DNA of 49,405 nucleotides from Planctomycetota bacterium. Its GTDB lineage: Bacteria; Planctomycetota; Planctomycetia; Planctomycetales; Planctomycetaceae. Positions 18,258 through 27,264 of the stretch are shown piece after piece. Under the pieces are notes generated by a model, which saw only the letters and a program-made list of their open reading frames with translations, had not been told where the DNA came from and did no database searches. The stretch's first letter is position 1; each line of letters begins with the position of its first letter. The translations under genes and the position numbers were made by a program. The DNA lies in NCBI GenBank assembly GCA_027624335.1, contig JAQBWV010000010.1, positions 1 through 49,405 of the forward strand, given 5' to 3'.

Positions 18258-19457
18258 ATGGAAACGACAAACGGATCATTGAATCGCAAACTGAGGATGG
18301 CACTTGTGGGAGGCGGGCAGGGTTCGTTCATCGGACGCGTTCATGCAACGGCTGCGGTTCTCGATAACCGGGCGACGCTGGTGGCCGGTGCTCTCTCATC
18401 GAACGCGGAACGGGCCAAAGCGTCGGCTCCTGCCTATGACATTGCCGCAGATCGAGCCTACGGTTCCATCGGCGAACTGATCGAAAAAGAATTGGCACTC
18501 CCGGCTGACCAGCGAATCGATTTCGTTTCGGTCGCAACGCCGAATCACACTCACTTCGCCATCGCGAAAGCCGCCGTCGAAGCGGGTTTCAACGTTATCT
18601 GCGACAAGCCGATGACCTTCGACCTCGCTCAGGCCGAAGATCTGCTGACCGCTGTCGAAGCTACAAACGTCGTCTTTGCTGTTTCGCATAACTACACGGG
18701 CTACCCGCTGGTGCGTCAGGCTCGCGAGATGGTCCTCGGCGGAGAACTCGGAGAGATCAACGCGATCCGTTCCAACTACATTCAGGGTTGGCTGAGAACC
18801 CGGCTCGAAGCAGACGACCAGAAGCAGGCAGCCTGGCGAACGGACCCGACCAAATCGGGAGCGGCCGGGTGCTTCGGCGACATCGGCACACACGCCTACA
18901 ACCTCGGTCGATACATGACCGGACTTCTGCCTGTGGAAATCTCATGTCACTTGAAAGTCTTCGTCGATGGCCGGTCTCTCGACGACTATGGTCACGCGGT
19001 AATCAGATACGAAAACGGAGCACTGGGCACCGTCACTGCCAGCCAGATTTCACACGGTCGCGAGAACGACCTGTTTATCGAAATCGACGGCACCAAAGGG
19101 GCTCTTTCATGGCGGCAGGAGAATCCCAACGAAATGATCGTTCGCCAGAATGGCAAACCGCATCAGATATACACGCGAGATCCGAATGCTCCCTTCATGA
19201 ACGCGTCAGGAGCGGCCGCCTGTAGACTTCCGTCGGGCCACCCGGAGGCGTTTTTCGAAGCCTTCGCCAACGTCTACCGATTCGCCTACGACAGCATGAT
19301 TGCCCGGGCAGCCGGCTTGCCCTTCGAGAAACGCAACACGATCTACCCGAATATCTACGACGGCGTCGAAGGCATGTTCTTCATCGAGCAATGCGTCGCC
19401 AGCAGCAAAGAAGGCGGAGTATGGTTCAACATGAAACACCCCGCCGCCCGTCGCTGA
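18258..19457 (+). CDS. Gfo/Idh/MocA-family oxidoreductase
   Basis: A 399-residue NAD(P)-dependent dehydrogenase-type protein. The Rossmann motif [13 protein letters not shown] lies at residues 17-29. The nucleotide-pocket segments [10 protein letters not shown] and CDKPMTFD (the family's EKP site) follow. The C-terminal domain has [16 protein letters not shown], with the His expected to act in catalysis. Substrates in the family are sugars, inositol or pseudosugars, and this sequence does not identify one. No signal peptide is visible, so it is probably cytoplasmic. The Shine-Dalgarno GAGGAG lies 7 bases before the ATG. The last 96 codons are duplicated at 22247-22537. Confidence 0.92.
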   Translation: METTNGSLNRKLRMALVGGGQGSFIGRVHATAAVLDNRATLVAGALSSNAERAKASAPAYDIAADRAYGSIGELIEKELALPADQRIDFVSVATPNHTHFAIAKAAVEAGFNVICDKPMTFDLAQAEDLLTAVEATNVVFAVSHNYTGYPLVRQAREMVLGGELGEINAIRSNYIQGWLRTRLEADDQKQAAWRTDPTKSGAAGCFGDIGTHAYNLGRYMTGLLPVEISCHLKVFVDGRSLDDYGHAVIRYENGALGTVTASQISHGRENDLFIEIDGTKGALSWRQENPNEMIVRQNGKPHQIYTRDPNAPFMNASGAAACRLPSGHPEAFFEAFANVYRFAYDSMIARAAGLPFEKRNTIYPNIYDGVEGMFFIEQCVASSKEGGVWFNMKHPAARR

Positions 19458-19481
19458 TGCCGATGACGGGCAAATCCGACG

Positions 19482-22130
19482 TCACATCAGCTCGTAGAAC
19501 GAGTCTTCGCCGATGTGTCGGCAGTACCGGTCAGCCAGTTCTGCCAGCGGCTTCGGGCCAATGAACAACTCATGCCAGTCATCGACCGACCCGCGGAAAC
19601 ACCAGCGCGCTATCGAAAACGATCGCCTGGTGTCGTCCTCCAGTGTGAACCGCAGAACCGGATGCTCGCGTTCGTAAACGATGATGTCCTTTTTCTTGAC
19701 TTCCACGGCCGCCAGATAGTGTTTGCCGTGTCTCCGAATCGCTTCCCGGACGACGGCCACTTCCTGATCGTTGATCAGCTTCGGCTGGGTGCGCCGGCAG
19801 AACACCTGGCCGCGAACGTTTTCATAAAGCTCGAAGCCGTCCGGGATGTCGCTGCAGAGATGCCCCTCGGTCTGCTTGGAGAAGAAGTATTTGGGTTTAC
19901 CGTTCTTTGTCTGCCCCTCATGCAGGTAGTAGACCTGGCCCTTACGGTTGACATGTTGACACGCGCGGGGCTGTTGCATGGGATGCTCCTTTGCTGCGGG
20001 CTGGCTGGCCTGAACTCGCGCGGCCTGCGCTTTCACAGGACGGGTTGGCCGGTCGAATTCGGACGGCCAGGATAGACTCGTTTCCAGCGACGGTCCCCCG
20101 GTCACAGGCGGATACGTTTTCGCGGCGCTGTCACCGGTGACAAAATCGGGGAGACAGTGCAGACAGCAGGTCAGGAATTCCAGTTGCTCGGCTGCCGGAG
20201 AGCCGGGCTCATGTCCCGGCCGATACCGCATGACCGCCGGAAAGGCTTCGGGGCAGGAGACCGGCCAGCCATTCCGCTCCACAAGGTAGACGTCCGCCGG
20301 AGCCATGATTGTTTCCTCGTCGAAGATGACCCCCAGGCCCGACAGTCTGTCCCAGCTCAGCGTTCCGCGGATCATGTTCAGGGCGGCCTGATGGCTCTCA
20401 TGCACAATCAGCCCCAGCGTCACACCCGAGCGGCCGAGCACGATGCCATAACGCGGTGCGAACCCGTCGACTTCCATTCTGACAGGCACCTCACCCGGCA
20501 CGTGCCGCCACGGCGCCTGACGGAAGTACGCGTCGGCCGCATAATAAAACGACTCCATGCGGCTGCGATCCACATCCGGACCGTCGGCCAGGGCGCACTT
20601 CCCAGGTCCACCGAAGCTGGAGGCGGTCGCAAGACAGAAGGCATGCAGTTCCGGCAGTTCGTCCAGCAGCACGCAGTCCACCTCCGCAGCGGCCAGCCGC
20701 GAGCGGAGAAAGTCGTAGCCGTCTGAATCCGACACCTCGATCCGCTGCGGACGCCCGGACACGTGCTGCATCACGCGCATGGCATAGTCCCACAGCAGTT
20801 GCGGAACGGGCTCCCCGGAAAACAGCTCGTTGCACAGGACGACGTGCGTGGCCTTGTCCATGATCAGCACGCACCACGGTCGCTCCACGCCGACTTCGTC
20901 GTTCGAGATGACGGTGGGCTGGTGAAAGAAATCGATCTGCCAGGTCATTCCGCCTGCGGGCACGTCCCGCGGATCGAATTCGACATCCCGCTGCGGCAGC
21001 CGCTGCGCCGCCATCAGTTCGACCATCCCTTCCAGCAGCCCCGTGACCGGCTGCGGCTGGTACGCGACGCGGCACTCCACACCGATTGCGTCCAGCATTG
21101 TCCGCCACTCACGTCGGTATTGGGGACTGGGCACCTCAATGCAATCCGGGCACTGCGGTTTCCCTTCGACGGGCTGCAGGAACGCGGCCAGCAGGTGATT
21201 CCACACGGTCGCGGCTGACCGGTCGCCTTCAATGACGGTGATGCAGCGCAGCTTCTGGTTGCTCACATCTGCCACACCAAGAATCCATGAGGGAACGCCG
21301 TCGTCCCGCCCTTCCGATTCAAGTTCGCGGAGCCCCACCTGCCAGACGCAGTCCTGCACCGGCAGTGCCAGCAACTGCTCAAGCGGGAAGGACAGCACGA
21401 CTGTCTCGCTGAGCCGCACGCGGAGCACACGTCGCATCCAGGCCATCGCCCCTGGCACGGACCGCCACGCAGGCAGCAGCAGCCGGGCGGTGCTGTGCGA
21501 TTCATTCTGACCACGTCCGAAGCGAACCGGCACGTCGGCCCGCACCACGTCGTCGCCCAGCACGTAGTCCACGAATCGCGAACTCAGACGCCGACTTTCC
21601 TGCACCAGACGCCGCGACTCGTCAGTGTCGCCCTGAACAGCGAACGTCCACAGAGCTCGGGCATACCGCCACAGGGCTGTGGATTCGTCATAGCGATCAA
21701 AGACCGGCACCAGATCATCCGCCTGACCGACCGTCAGCCGGCAACAGACCAGCCAGTACCGAGCGAACAGATGATCGTCCGTGTCGGCCCGCAGCAGTTC
21801 CTCAAAGTGCGGGACGGCTTCGTCGATGCGGTTGAGCAGCCACAGCGAGGTACCGACTCCGAACACAGCCCGCAGATACCCCCGCGCATCGGGGACGTCC
21901 CACAGACGCCCCTCGGCACCATCAAAGGCAGACGCGGCCGCCGCGTGCTGCGCTTCGTCCCGAGCGGCAAGGAACAGTTCCAGTGCGTGCGCAGGATTCG
22001 GCTCGGCCGCCGCCAGGTCGAGCCGTGCCAGCAGCGGGGATTCGTCTGTTGCTGGCCGGGGCCGGCCGGTCGGTCGCGACCGGCTATTTGAAACACGACT
22101 GCGGTTCTTCCGCTTCGATCGACGCGACAT
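19482..22130 (-). CDS. Large multidomain protein of unknown function (TPR-like N-terminus, DUF6930-like core, separate C-terminal module)
   Basis: An 882-residue protein. The first 35 residues are Arg/Lys/Ser-rich. Residues about 40-190 look like TPR helices (ALELFLAARDEAQ, GVGTSLWLLNRIDEAVPHFEELLRAD without its last few residues). The middle has two segments of the form RIEV-(15)-LxxxxVxCxxxxxLP, recalling DUF6930/DUF7309-type proteins. The last 165 residues (from MQQPRACQHV) form a separate module that I recall as a stand-alone protein elsewhere. GGAGGT, 5 bases before the ATG at 22130, decides the start. The coding sequence looks more GC-rich than its neighbours, and the gene sits between an oxidoreductase gene and a detached copy of that gene's end, so it was probably acquired. 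Function is unknown. Confidence 0.75.
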   Translation of the reverse strand: MSRRSKRKNRSRVSNSRSRPTGRPRPATDESPLLARLDLAAAEPNPAHALELFLAARDEAQHAAAASAFDGAEGRLWDVPDARGYLRAVFGVGTSLWLLNRIDEAVPHFEELLRADTDDHLFARYWLVCCRLTVGQADDLVPVFDRYDESTALWRYARALWTFAVQGDTDESRRLVQESRRLSSRFVDYVLGDDVVRADVPVRFGRGQNESHSTARLLLPAWRSVPGAMAWMRRVLRVRLSETVVLSFPLEQLLALPVQDCVWQVGLRELESEGRDDGVPSWILGVADVSNQKLRCITVIEGDRSAATVWNHLLAAFLQPVEGKPQCPDCIEVPSPQYRREWRTMLDAIGVECRVAYQPQPVTGLLEGMVELMAAQRLPQRDVEFDPRDVPAGGMTWQIDFFHQPTVISNDEVGVERPWCVLIMDKATHVVLCNELFSGEPVPQLLWDYAMRVMQHVSGRPQRIEVSDSDGYDFLRSRLAAAEVDCVLLDELPELHAFCLATASSFGGPGKCALADGPDVDRSRMESFYYAADAYFRQAPWRHVPGEVPVRMEVDGFAPRYGIVLGRSGVTLGLIVHESHQAALNMIRGTLSWDRLSGLGVIFDEETIMAPADVYLVERNGWPVSCPEAFPAVMRYRPGHEPGSPAAEQLEFLTCCLHCLPDFVTGDSAAKTYPPVTGGPSLETSLSWPSEFDRPTRPVKAQAARVQASQPAAKEHPMQQPRACQHVNRKGQVYYLHEGQTKNGKPKYFFSKQTEGHLCSDIPDGFELYENVRGQVFCRRTQPKLINDQEVAVVREAIRRHGKHYLAAVEVKKKDIIVYEREHPVLRFTLEDDTRRSFSIARWCFRGSVDDWHELFIGPKPLAELADRYCRHIGEDSFYELM
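19977..19992 (-). promoter_or_regulatory. Internal ribosome-binding site and start inside the 882-codon gene
   Basis: On the minus strand AAAGGAG (19992-19986) is followed by six bases and an in-frame ATG at 19979. Starting there would give a 165-residue protein consisting only of the C-terminal module. The site falls in the Ala/Pro/Gln-rich linker exactly before that module, which suggests either a second product or the scar of an old gene fusion. Confidence 0.5.
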
Positions 22131-22246
22131 AGGGACCTCCGTGTCATTGTCATTGGCGAAATTCACGATCGGCGGTTTGACTCCCACCGCCCGAAAGATA
22201 GCTGATCGGCTTCAGACAATCATCAGATTCAGCAGTTCCAGGTTTG

Positions 22247-22537
22247 ATCTACACGCGTGATCCGAACGCTCCCTTCATGAACGCTTCGGGAGCCGCCGCC
22301 TGCCACTTGCCATCAGGACACCCGGAAGCCTACTTCGAAGCCTTCGCCAACGTGTACCGCTTCGCGTATGACAACATGGTCGCCCGAGCGACCGGCGAAT
22401 CATTCGAAAAACGCAACACGATCTACCCGAATATCTACGACGGCGTCGAAGGCATGTTCTTCATACAGCAAAGCGTCGCCAGTAGCGTTGAGGGAGGAGC
22501 CTGGCTCAACATGAAACACTCCGCCGCTCGGCGCTGA
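22247..22537 (+). pseudogene. Detached 3' end of a second Gfo/Idh/MocA oxidoreductase gene
   Basis: It encodes 96 residues plus a stop that align without gaps to the last 96 residues of the oxidoreductase at 18258-19457; by my count 83 of 96 are identical. Homology begins abruptly at [10 protein letters not shown]. No ATG, ribosome-binding site or Rossmann domain precedes it; the only in-frame start is a TTG at 22244. It is the remnant of a tandem paralogue whose first 300 or so codons have been lost or replaced. Confidence 0.88.
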
Positions 22538-23330
22538 TTTTCCCTTCGAGGCTTATTAATACCAATAGGACAATTCGAGCGTCAGAATGGACGTCACTAT
22601 ACTCAGGCGACTTTGCAGGACACGACACGAAAACCAACGCAACCGTAGTGTTCCAGTTCCGCTTCACTGGCATAGCTTCTGAGTTGGCGACTCGGGCGAG
22701 AGACTAATTCCAGCTCTTCCAGCTCAGAAGATTTGTGAATCGAACCGGTCACTCGAAATCTCAACGTCCCTTTCTGAGTGGCCCATTTTCGAAATCGAAT
22801 TCGGCACAGGTGGGCGAAGGCGGAATTGATTTCCAGCTCGATCCTTCGATTCGTAGTTGTAGGTTGAACGTCAAGCACGAGGTCGATGTTTACCACTGAC
22901 TTCTGGCGGCAATCAGGAGGGCAAACAACTTGGTGCGTTACCGGAATCTTGAGAGCCGAAGTCGGTATCCGAGAAGTTTGACGTCACGCAAACATACCGC
23001 GACTCATCGAAGCTGTCGCAACGCTCGTCCTTGACAACAAACAAGACTCACGTTGAGATCAAACAACCAGACCGGAGCCGTCGCTCACACTTCAACTATT
23101 ATACTTCCGACATCACCAAACGTCTGGAGTCACGTGTCAAGATTGGCGGCACGCCTAAATGGTGATTGAGCAGGCGCTCTGAGTGTCCCAGTTGACTGTT
23201 CGGGTAAATGTGTTGCCATTGGCGGTCGCCTATACCTCTCACGTATCGTGCAATTCCATAAGCTCCCTGAAAACTCACTGGGGATGAAATACTCTCCTGC
23301 TGTCACCTTTCAGAATACTGAAATTTATGG
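22538..23330. other. Long non-coding or degraded stretch
   Basis: About 790 bases between the oxidoreductase remnant and nuoD. Apart from the small minus-strand frame at 22603-22896 I see no gene, tRNA or clear repeat. With a gene fragment at one edge and a start-less frame inside, it looks like decayed sequence. Confidence 0.45.
22603..22896 (-). pseudogene. Small frame of unknown origin, possibly the 3' end of a lost gene
   Basis: This 97-codon frame begins at GTG but stays open upstream to about 22990 with no ATG and no ribosome-binding site. The product is charged, and its last residues, YGCVGFRVVSCKVA, weakly recall the GFRV end of formylglycine-generating-enzyme/sulfatase-modifying domains. 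The resemblance is too short to trust. It may be a gene remnant. Confidence 0.25.
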
Positions 23331-24569
23331 TCACCTGTCGATCTCGCCCATCACGATGTCCAGTGAGCCTACGACTGCGGGAATGTCTGCCAGCAGGAAG
23401 CCTTCGCAGAGGTCAGCGGTGGGAGCCAGATTGCAGAAGCACGAGCTCTTCGCCCGAGCCCTTAAAGGATTCACTTCTCCGTTACCGACGAAGTAGAAGC
23501 CCATCGCGCCTCGAGGACATTCCGTTTCCAGGTAGCACTCGTCCTTCGGTAGTTTGGTTGCCATCTTGTGCGGGACGCGGTGCATTCCTTTTGCAGTCGG
23601 GTACTTCTCGATGGCCTGTCGAACCAGTCGGATTGCCTGAGTCACCTCCTGCATTCGCACGTAGAATCGGCACCAGTTGTCACCGAGGACAGCCTCTCTG
23701 GGGGCATCTTTGAAAGGTGCAACGGCAACGTTCCAATCGAATCCTTCATACATCCTTGTGTAGATTGGATCGCCATCACGCCGCAGATCCCAGTCGACGC
23801 CACTTCCGCGCAGGACTGGGCCAGTGCAGCCGTAGTCGATTGCTGTTTCCCGGTCGAGAATTCCGAGTCCCGCAGTACGTTTGATGAAAATGTGATTACG
23901 CGTGAGAAGCGTGTGGTATTCCTTGATGCGTGGCTCGAGCCAGTCCAGGAACATGCTGACCGCTTCCAGCCAGGACAGTTTCATGTTTGGACTGCGGTGA
24001 GTCAGCGACGCGAGTCCTGGTGGAATTGGAATCGTCGCTGGCAGATCGTGAGTGGCTCCACCAACCGTCAGATAGCTGTAGGTCAGCCGGGCGCCACAAG
24101 CTTCTTCAAAGAGGTCGAGAATGATTTCACGTTCTCGGAAGGCGTACAGAAACGGGCTGAATGTTCCCAGGTCGAGACCGTACGCTCCCATCCCCACCAG
24201 GTGGCTGGCGATTCGATTCAACTCGGCGATCAACACGCGCAGAACAACCGCCTTTTCAGGCAATTCCATGCCGATCAGTTTTTCAACCGCCAGCGACATG
24301 CCGAGATTCATGTTCATCCCGGCGAGGTAGTCCATTCGATCCGTGTAGGGGATCCACTGAACTGGACTCAAGTTCTCACCGATTTTTTCTGCACATCGAT
24401 GAAGATACCCGAGGTGGGGCGTGACCTCGTTGACGATCTCGCCGTCGGTCCGCAGCAGCAGGCGGAGCACGCCGTGCGTGCTCGGGTGCTGAGGCCCCAT
24501 ATTGACGAGCATTTCGTCCGTGCGAACATCGAATTCAACAATTCGGGGGTCTTCGAGTGTGACGGGCAT
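23331..24569 (-). CDS. nuoD: NADH-quinone oxidoreductase subunit D
   Basis: A 412-residue protein matching the 49-kDa-type subunit of respiratory complex I, which lies in the peripheral arm next to the quinone site. Family motifs include VNMGPQHPSTHGVLR near the start, HLGYLHRCAEKIGE, and a C-terminal ADIPAVVGSLDIVMGEIDR. The start at 24569 gives a normal length; an in-frame TTG further upstream is less likely. nuoC precedes it with 133 bases between them, as separate genes rather than the NuoCD fusion found in E. coli. Confidence 0.96.
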   Translation of the reverse strand: MPVTLEDPRIVEFDVRTDEMLVNMGPQHPSTHGVLRLLLRTDGEIVNEVTPHLGYLHRCAEKIGENLSPVQWIPYTDRMDYLAGMNMNLGMSLAVEKLIGMELPEKAVVLRVLIAELNRIASHLVGMGAYGLDLGTFSPFLYAFREREIILDLFEEACGARLTYSYLTVGGATHDLPATIPIPPGLASLTHRSPNMKLSWLEAVSMFLDWLEPRIKEYHTLLTRNHIFIKRTAGLGILDRETAIDYGCTGPVLRGSGVDWDLRRDGDPIYTRMYEGFDWNVAVAPFKDAPREAVLGDNWCRFYVRMQEVTQAIRLVRQAIEKYPTAKGMHRVPHKMATKLPKDECYLETECPRGAMGFYFVGNGEVNPLRARAKSSCFCNLAPTADLCEGFLLADIPAVVGSLDIVMGEIDR

Positions 24570-24702
24570 AGCTGCTGTCCACAGTTCAGGTTGAATCTGA
24601 GAGTGATGATTAACTGGTTGACCGCCTGCAGAGGCAGCCAAAACATGCGCGACGAATCCAGTCAGATTAACTGTCGCTGTTTAACGCGCAGACTGTCGAA
24701 AA

Positions 24703-25236
24703 CTACTTGCCTCGAATGCCGTGGTACTCAAGAGGAAACTCGTAATCTTTACGAAGAGGATGACCAACCCAGTCCTCTGCACACAGGATTCGAGTGAGAT
24801 TGGGATGTCCTGAAAAATTCACTCCGACCAGGTCGAAGGTTTCGCGTTCGTGCCAGTCCGCGATTTTCCATACACCAGAAACCGTGGGAACCTCCGGAAG
24901 TTGACCTGCCTGGTCGTCTTTCCATCTTGGGACACAGACCTTGATGGTAATCTTGTGACGGTGTGTGTAACTCGACAGGTGATAAACCACTTCGACGTGT
25001 GGATCGTGGCCGAACTTCGCCGCCTTTTTCTCGTCCGGCTCGAAGTAATCAACTCCACAGAGGTTATTCAAGTGGTCCAACAGAAGCCGTTCATCCGTCT
25101 TGAGGAAGCGGCTGACCTCTTCAATCGAAGCGGCGGCAACCTCGATCCAGGGATCCATCGCTGCCAGATTACTGCCGGTGATTCTCTCACTACCAAACTC
25201 GTCGACGAGCAGGTTCAGAATCTCTTCTGCATTCAT
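24703..25236 (-). CDS. nuoC: NADH-quinone oxidoreductase subunit C
   Basis: A 177-residue protein of the 30-kDa complex I subunit family. The signature near the C-terminus is typical: [19 protein letters not shown], then [24 protein letters not shown] upstream of the ATG at 25236 supports this start, and the frame is open for 24 codons before it. It lies between nuoA and nuoD, where nuoB is normally expected between nuoA and nuoC, and no nuoB is present. Confidence 0.95.
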   Translation of the reverse strand: MNAEEILNLLVDEFGSERITGSNLAAMDPWIEVAAASIEEVSRFLKTDERLLLDHLNNLCGVDYFEPDEKKAAKFGHDPHVEVVYHLSSYTHRHKITIKVCVPRWKDDQAGQLPEVPTVSGVWKIADWHERETFDLVGVNFSGHPNLTRILCAEDWVGHPLRKDYEFPLEYHGIRGK

Positions 25237-25370
25237 GTCAATACCTGAAATGTCGCCGAAGCGAGTTGCCTGCTGGGTCAGCGATATTAAAGAAGGAACT
25301 CGAATCACAATTCGGTCAAACGCCCCAAACGGGCACGATACCTGGATGACTCTTCTGGCTTAAAGGGTGA

Positions 25371-25901
25371 TTAAGGATCGTGAACGGCTCTCTGGCTGGC
25401 TGTGTTGACAGCAGCTCGAACCCATTCCAGATCGCCTCGTTTCCACACGTAGGCGAATCCAACAAGCAGCACTCCGAAGAAGACCAGAATGTCGGAGAAA
25501 GCCAGCACACCCAATTGAAACGCGTCATTCGAAGCGATCACTTCACCGGTGGAAGCACTCGTGCCGGGTACTTGATTAAGCAGTTTGTCGGTCAGGTTCT
25601 GTCTCCCAACGTCATCCAGTTGAGAATCGGCAAGCTGCATCGTGCCTCCGTACAATGTCGCCCACGGAAAGAAGAAGGCAACTTCGACGTCAAACACAAT
25701 GAACAACAACGCGACCGTGTAGAAGCGAAGATCCCACTGAATAAAGCTCGATCCGATGGTCGGTTCGCCACACTCGTAAACCGCGTCTTTTTCAGGTGTC
25801 GGCAACGTCGGACGAACAAGACGACCAATGAGCAAAGGAATCATCACCAGGGCAGTGCCAGCGATGACGAACAGCACCATATGAAAAACAAGATCAGACA
25901 T
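25371..25901 (-). CDS. nuoA: NADH-quinone oxidoreductase subunit A
   Basis: A 176-residue membrane subunit of complex I with three helices (about residues 5-27, 60-80 and 130-152). The conserved motifs are YECGEPTIGSSFIQWDLRFY and FIVFDVEVAFFFPWA, with the acidic residue in the second helix. The loop between helices 2 and 3 is longer than usual, with about 45 polar residues including a Ser/Thr-rich stretch, so the protein exceeds the common 120-150 residues. It follows the DUF2203 gene after 46 bases. Confidence 0.94.
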   Translation of the reverse strand: MSDLVFHMVLFVIAGTALVMIPLLIGRLVRPTLPTPEKDAVYECGEPTIGSSFIQWDLRFYTVALLFIVFDVEVAFFFPWATLYGGTMQLADSQLDDVGRQNLTDKLLNQVPGTSASTGEVIASNDAFQLGVLAFSDILVFFGVLLVGFAYVWKRGDLEWVRAAVNTASQRAVHDP

Positions 25902-25947
25902 TCAATTTGCCCTGCAGGCTATCCTGGTGGACTGGTCTGACTACGTG

Positions 25948-26424
25948 TCAGGACCGTGTTTTATCCGCATCCGTGTTCGAACTGTCGCCGGCAACTGATT
26001 CTGTAGACAGTAACTGACGACCGGAAAATCCAGCGCCAAGCTCGTGCCAGAACAGGACTTTCGGTTCGCCAAGCTTCCAGCACAGGTGGACGACGCGGTC
26101 GTCCATCTGAGCAGGGAAATCAACGAGGCCAAGGACCGGATCCTTAAACTCGACTCCGAGCTCGTGTAATTCCCGAACGAACTCGCTGAGTTTCTCTTCA
26201 TCTCTCTGAAGTTCTTCTTCAACCTGATCGAGCTCTTCCGAATAGAAGCGATTCGACGAGGTGCCGTCACTTCGAAGTTGCTTGACGTTGCCGAGTCGTT
26301 CTCGCCGTTGCTGCACATCTCGAAAAAGATCGACGATGTCCTGCACAATGACACGAACAAGCGGAATACGCTGGTTAGCCTCTTCCACCGTAAACAGACG
26401 CTTCACAACCTCGTCAGCAGCCAT
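25948..26424 (-). CDS. DUF2203-family protein
   Basis: A 158-residue soluble protein of the DUF2203 family. It begins RLFTVEEANQRIPLVR, continues with a coiled-coil of about 60 residues rich in Arg, Glu and Gln, and ends with the conserved KDPVLGLVDFPAQMDDR, then LCWKLGEPKVLFWHELGAGF and GR. Function is unknown. GGAG with a 7-base spacer precedes the ATG, which lies 12 bases after nuoI, so it is very likely co-transcribed with the nuo genes. That placement is the only hint of a role, perhaps in assembly or regulation of complex I. Confidence 0.9.
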   Translation of the reverse strand: MAADEVVKRLFTVEEANQRIPLVRVIVQDIVDLFRDVQQRRERLGNVKQLRSDGTSSNRFYSEELDQVEEELQRDEEKLSEFVRELHELGVEFKDPVLGLVDFPAQMDDRVVHLCWKLGEPKVLFWHELGAGFSGRQLLSTESVAGDSSNTDADKTRS

Positions 26425-26436
26425 CAGTCACTCCGT

Positions 26437-26973
26437 CTATGCTTCAAAGGGACTCGCCTCACCCTTGACCCAGACGGGTTCGTAAAGGACTTTCGATTCT
26501 GCGACGGCAGTTGGGTTGAGCGTTGCACGTCCCCACGCAACCTGTAGCGGGAGCTTTGCATAGTCGACAATACATCCATCGCGGCTATAGCAGCTCAGAT
26601 CGTAGTTTGATCCCATGAAGATGCAGTCAACCGGGCAAGGATCGACGCACAGAGCACAGAACATGCACTTTGTGTAGTCGACAGCGAATCCATCGATCCG
26701 AAATCCCTTACCGACCGGACTCTTGACCTTCTCGATATAGATGCAGTCGACGGGGCAAGCGACCGCACACTTTTCGCAGCCGATACACGTGGTCAGATCA
26801 AAGCGGTGAAATCCACGATACCTCGCTTTCACGGGAACCGGGCTCTCTGGATATTCGTAAGTTTCAGCAAATGTATGTCGTCGGTAGGTCCGAGCCATCG
26901 TCCAGATGGTGACCCACATGCCGCTGAGCACTGTGTAGACAGCCCGGAAAACATTAAGAAACCACCCAATCAT
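26437..26973 (-). CDS. nuoI: NADH-quinone oxidoreductase subunit I (2x 4Fe-4S ferredoxin)
   Basis: A 178-residue complex I subunit that carries the two 4Fe-4S clusters N6a and N6b toward the quinone site. The ligands are visible in [12 protein letters not shown] and [12 protein letters not shown]. An amphipathic or hydrophobic N-terminus (residues 1-25) fits membrane contact. TGAGGT, 4 bases before the ATG at 26973, fixes the start; the frame continues open upstream but has no better site. It is the first gene of the minus-strand order nuoI, DUF2203, nuoA, nuoC, nuoD. Confidence 0.95.
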   Translation of the reverse strand: MIGWFLNVFRAVYTVLSGMWVTIWTMARTYRRHTFAETYEYPESPVPVKARYRGFHRFDLTTCIGCEKCAVACPVDCIYIEKVKSPVGKGFRIDGFAVDYTKCMFCALCVDPCPVDCIFMGSNYDLSCYSRDGCIVDYAKLPLQVAWGRATLNPTAVAESKVLYEPVWVKGEASPFEA

Positions 26974-27264
26974 TGTGACCTCAAATAGCAGTGGGAAGCT
27001 GCAGCGAATGTGGTGGGACTCCGCCGCGATGAATGTGCAACATTCCTTCAACCGGTGCGGAAAGGGCGCGGATTATATGGGGGGGGCTCTGCAAAGCAAG
27101 GCAGAGCAAACCCGTCGCGTGAACAGGGTTTCTCCGGGCGGGAATCGTTCTTCTCAACTTCAGGCAGGATCAGGCCAACGATCGCAACTCGACCAGACTG
27201 GTCGGTTCTGAATCGCCCGCGCTAATCGGCGACAGCCTGCAGAGAATCATGGTCCTGGCTGACG
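26974..27264. promoter_or_regulatory. Region upstream of nuoI
   Basis: About 290 bases with no gene. The stretch contains a run of eight G near 27079-27086 and should hold the nuoI promoter, unless nuoI is reached by transcription from the gene string above it. I could not identify promoter boxes with confidence. Confidence 0.4.

Noticed and set aside
23568-24797. A 409-codon plus-strand frame
   Set aside because: It lies antisense to nuoD and resembles no family.
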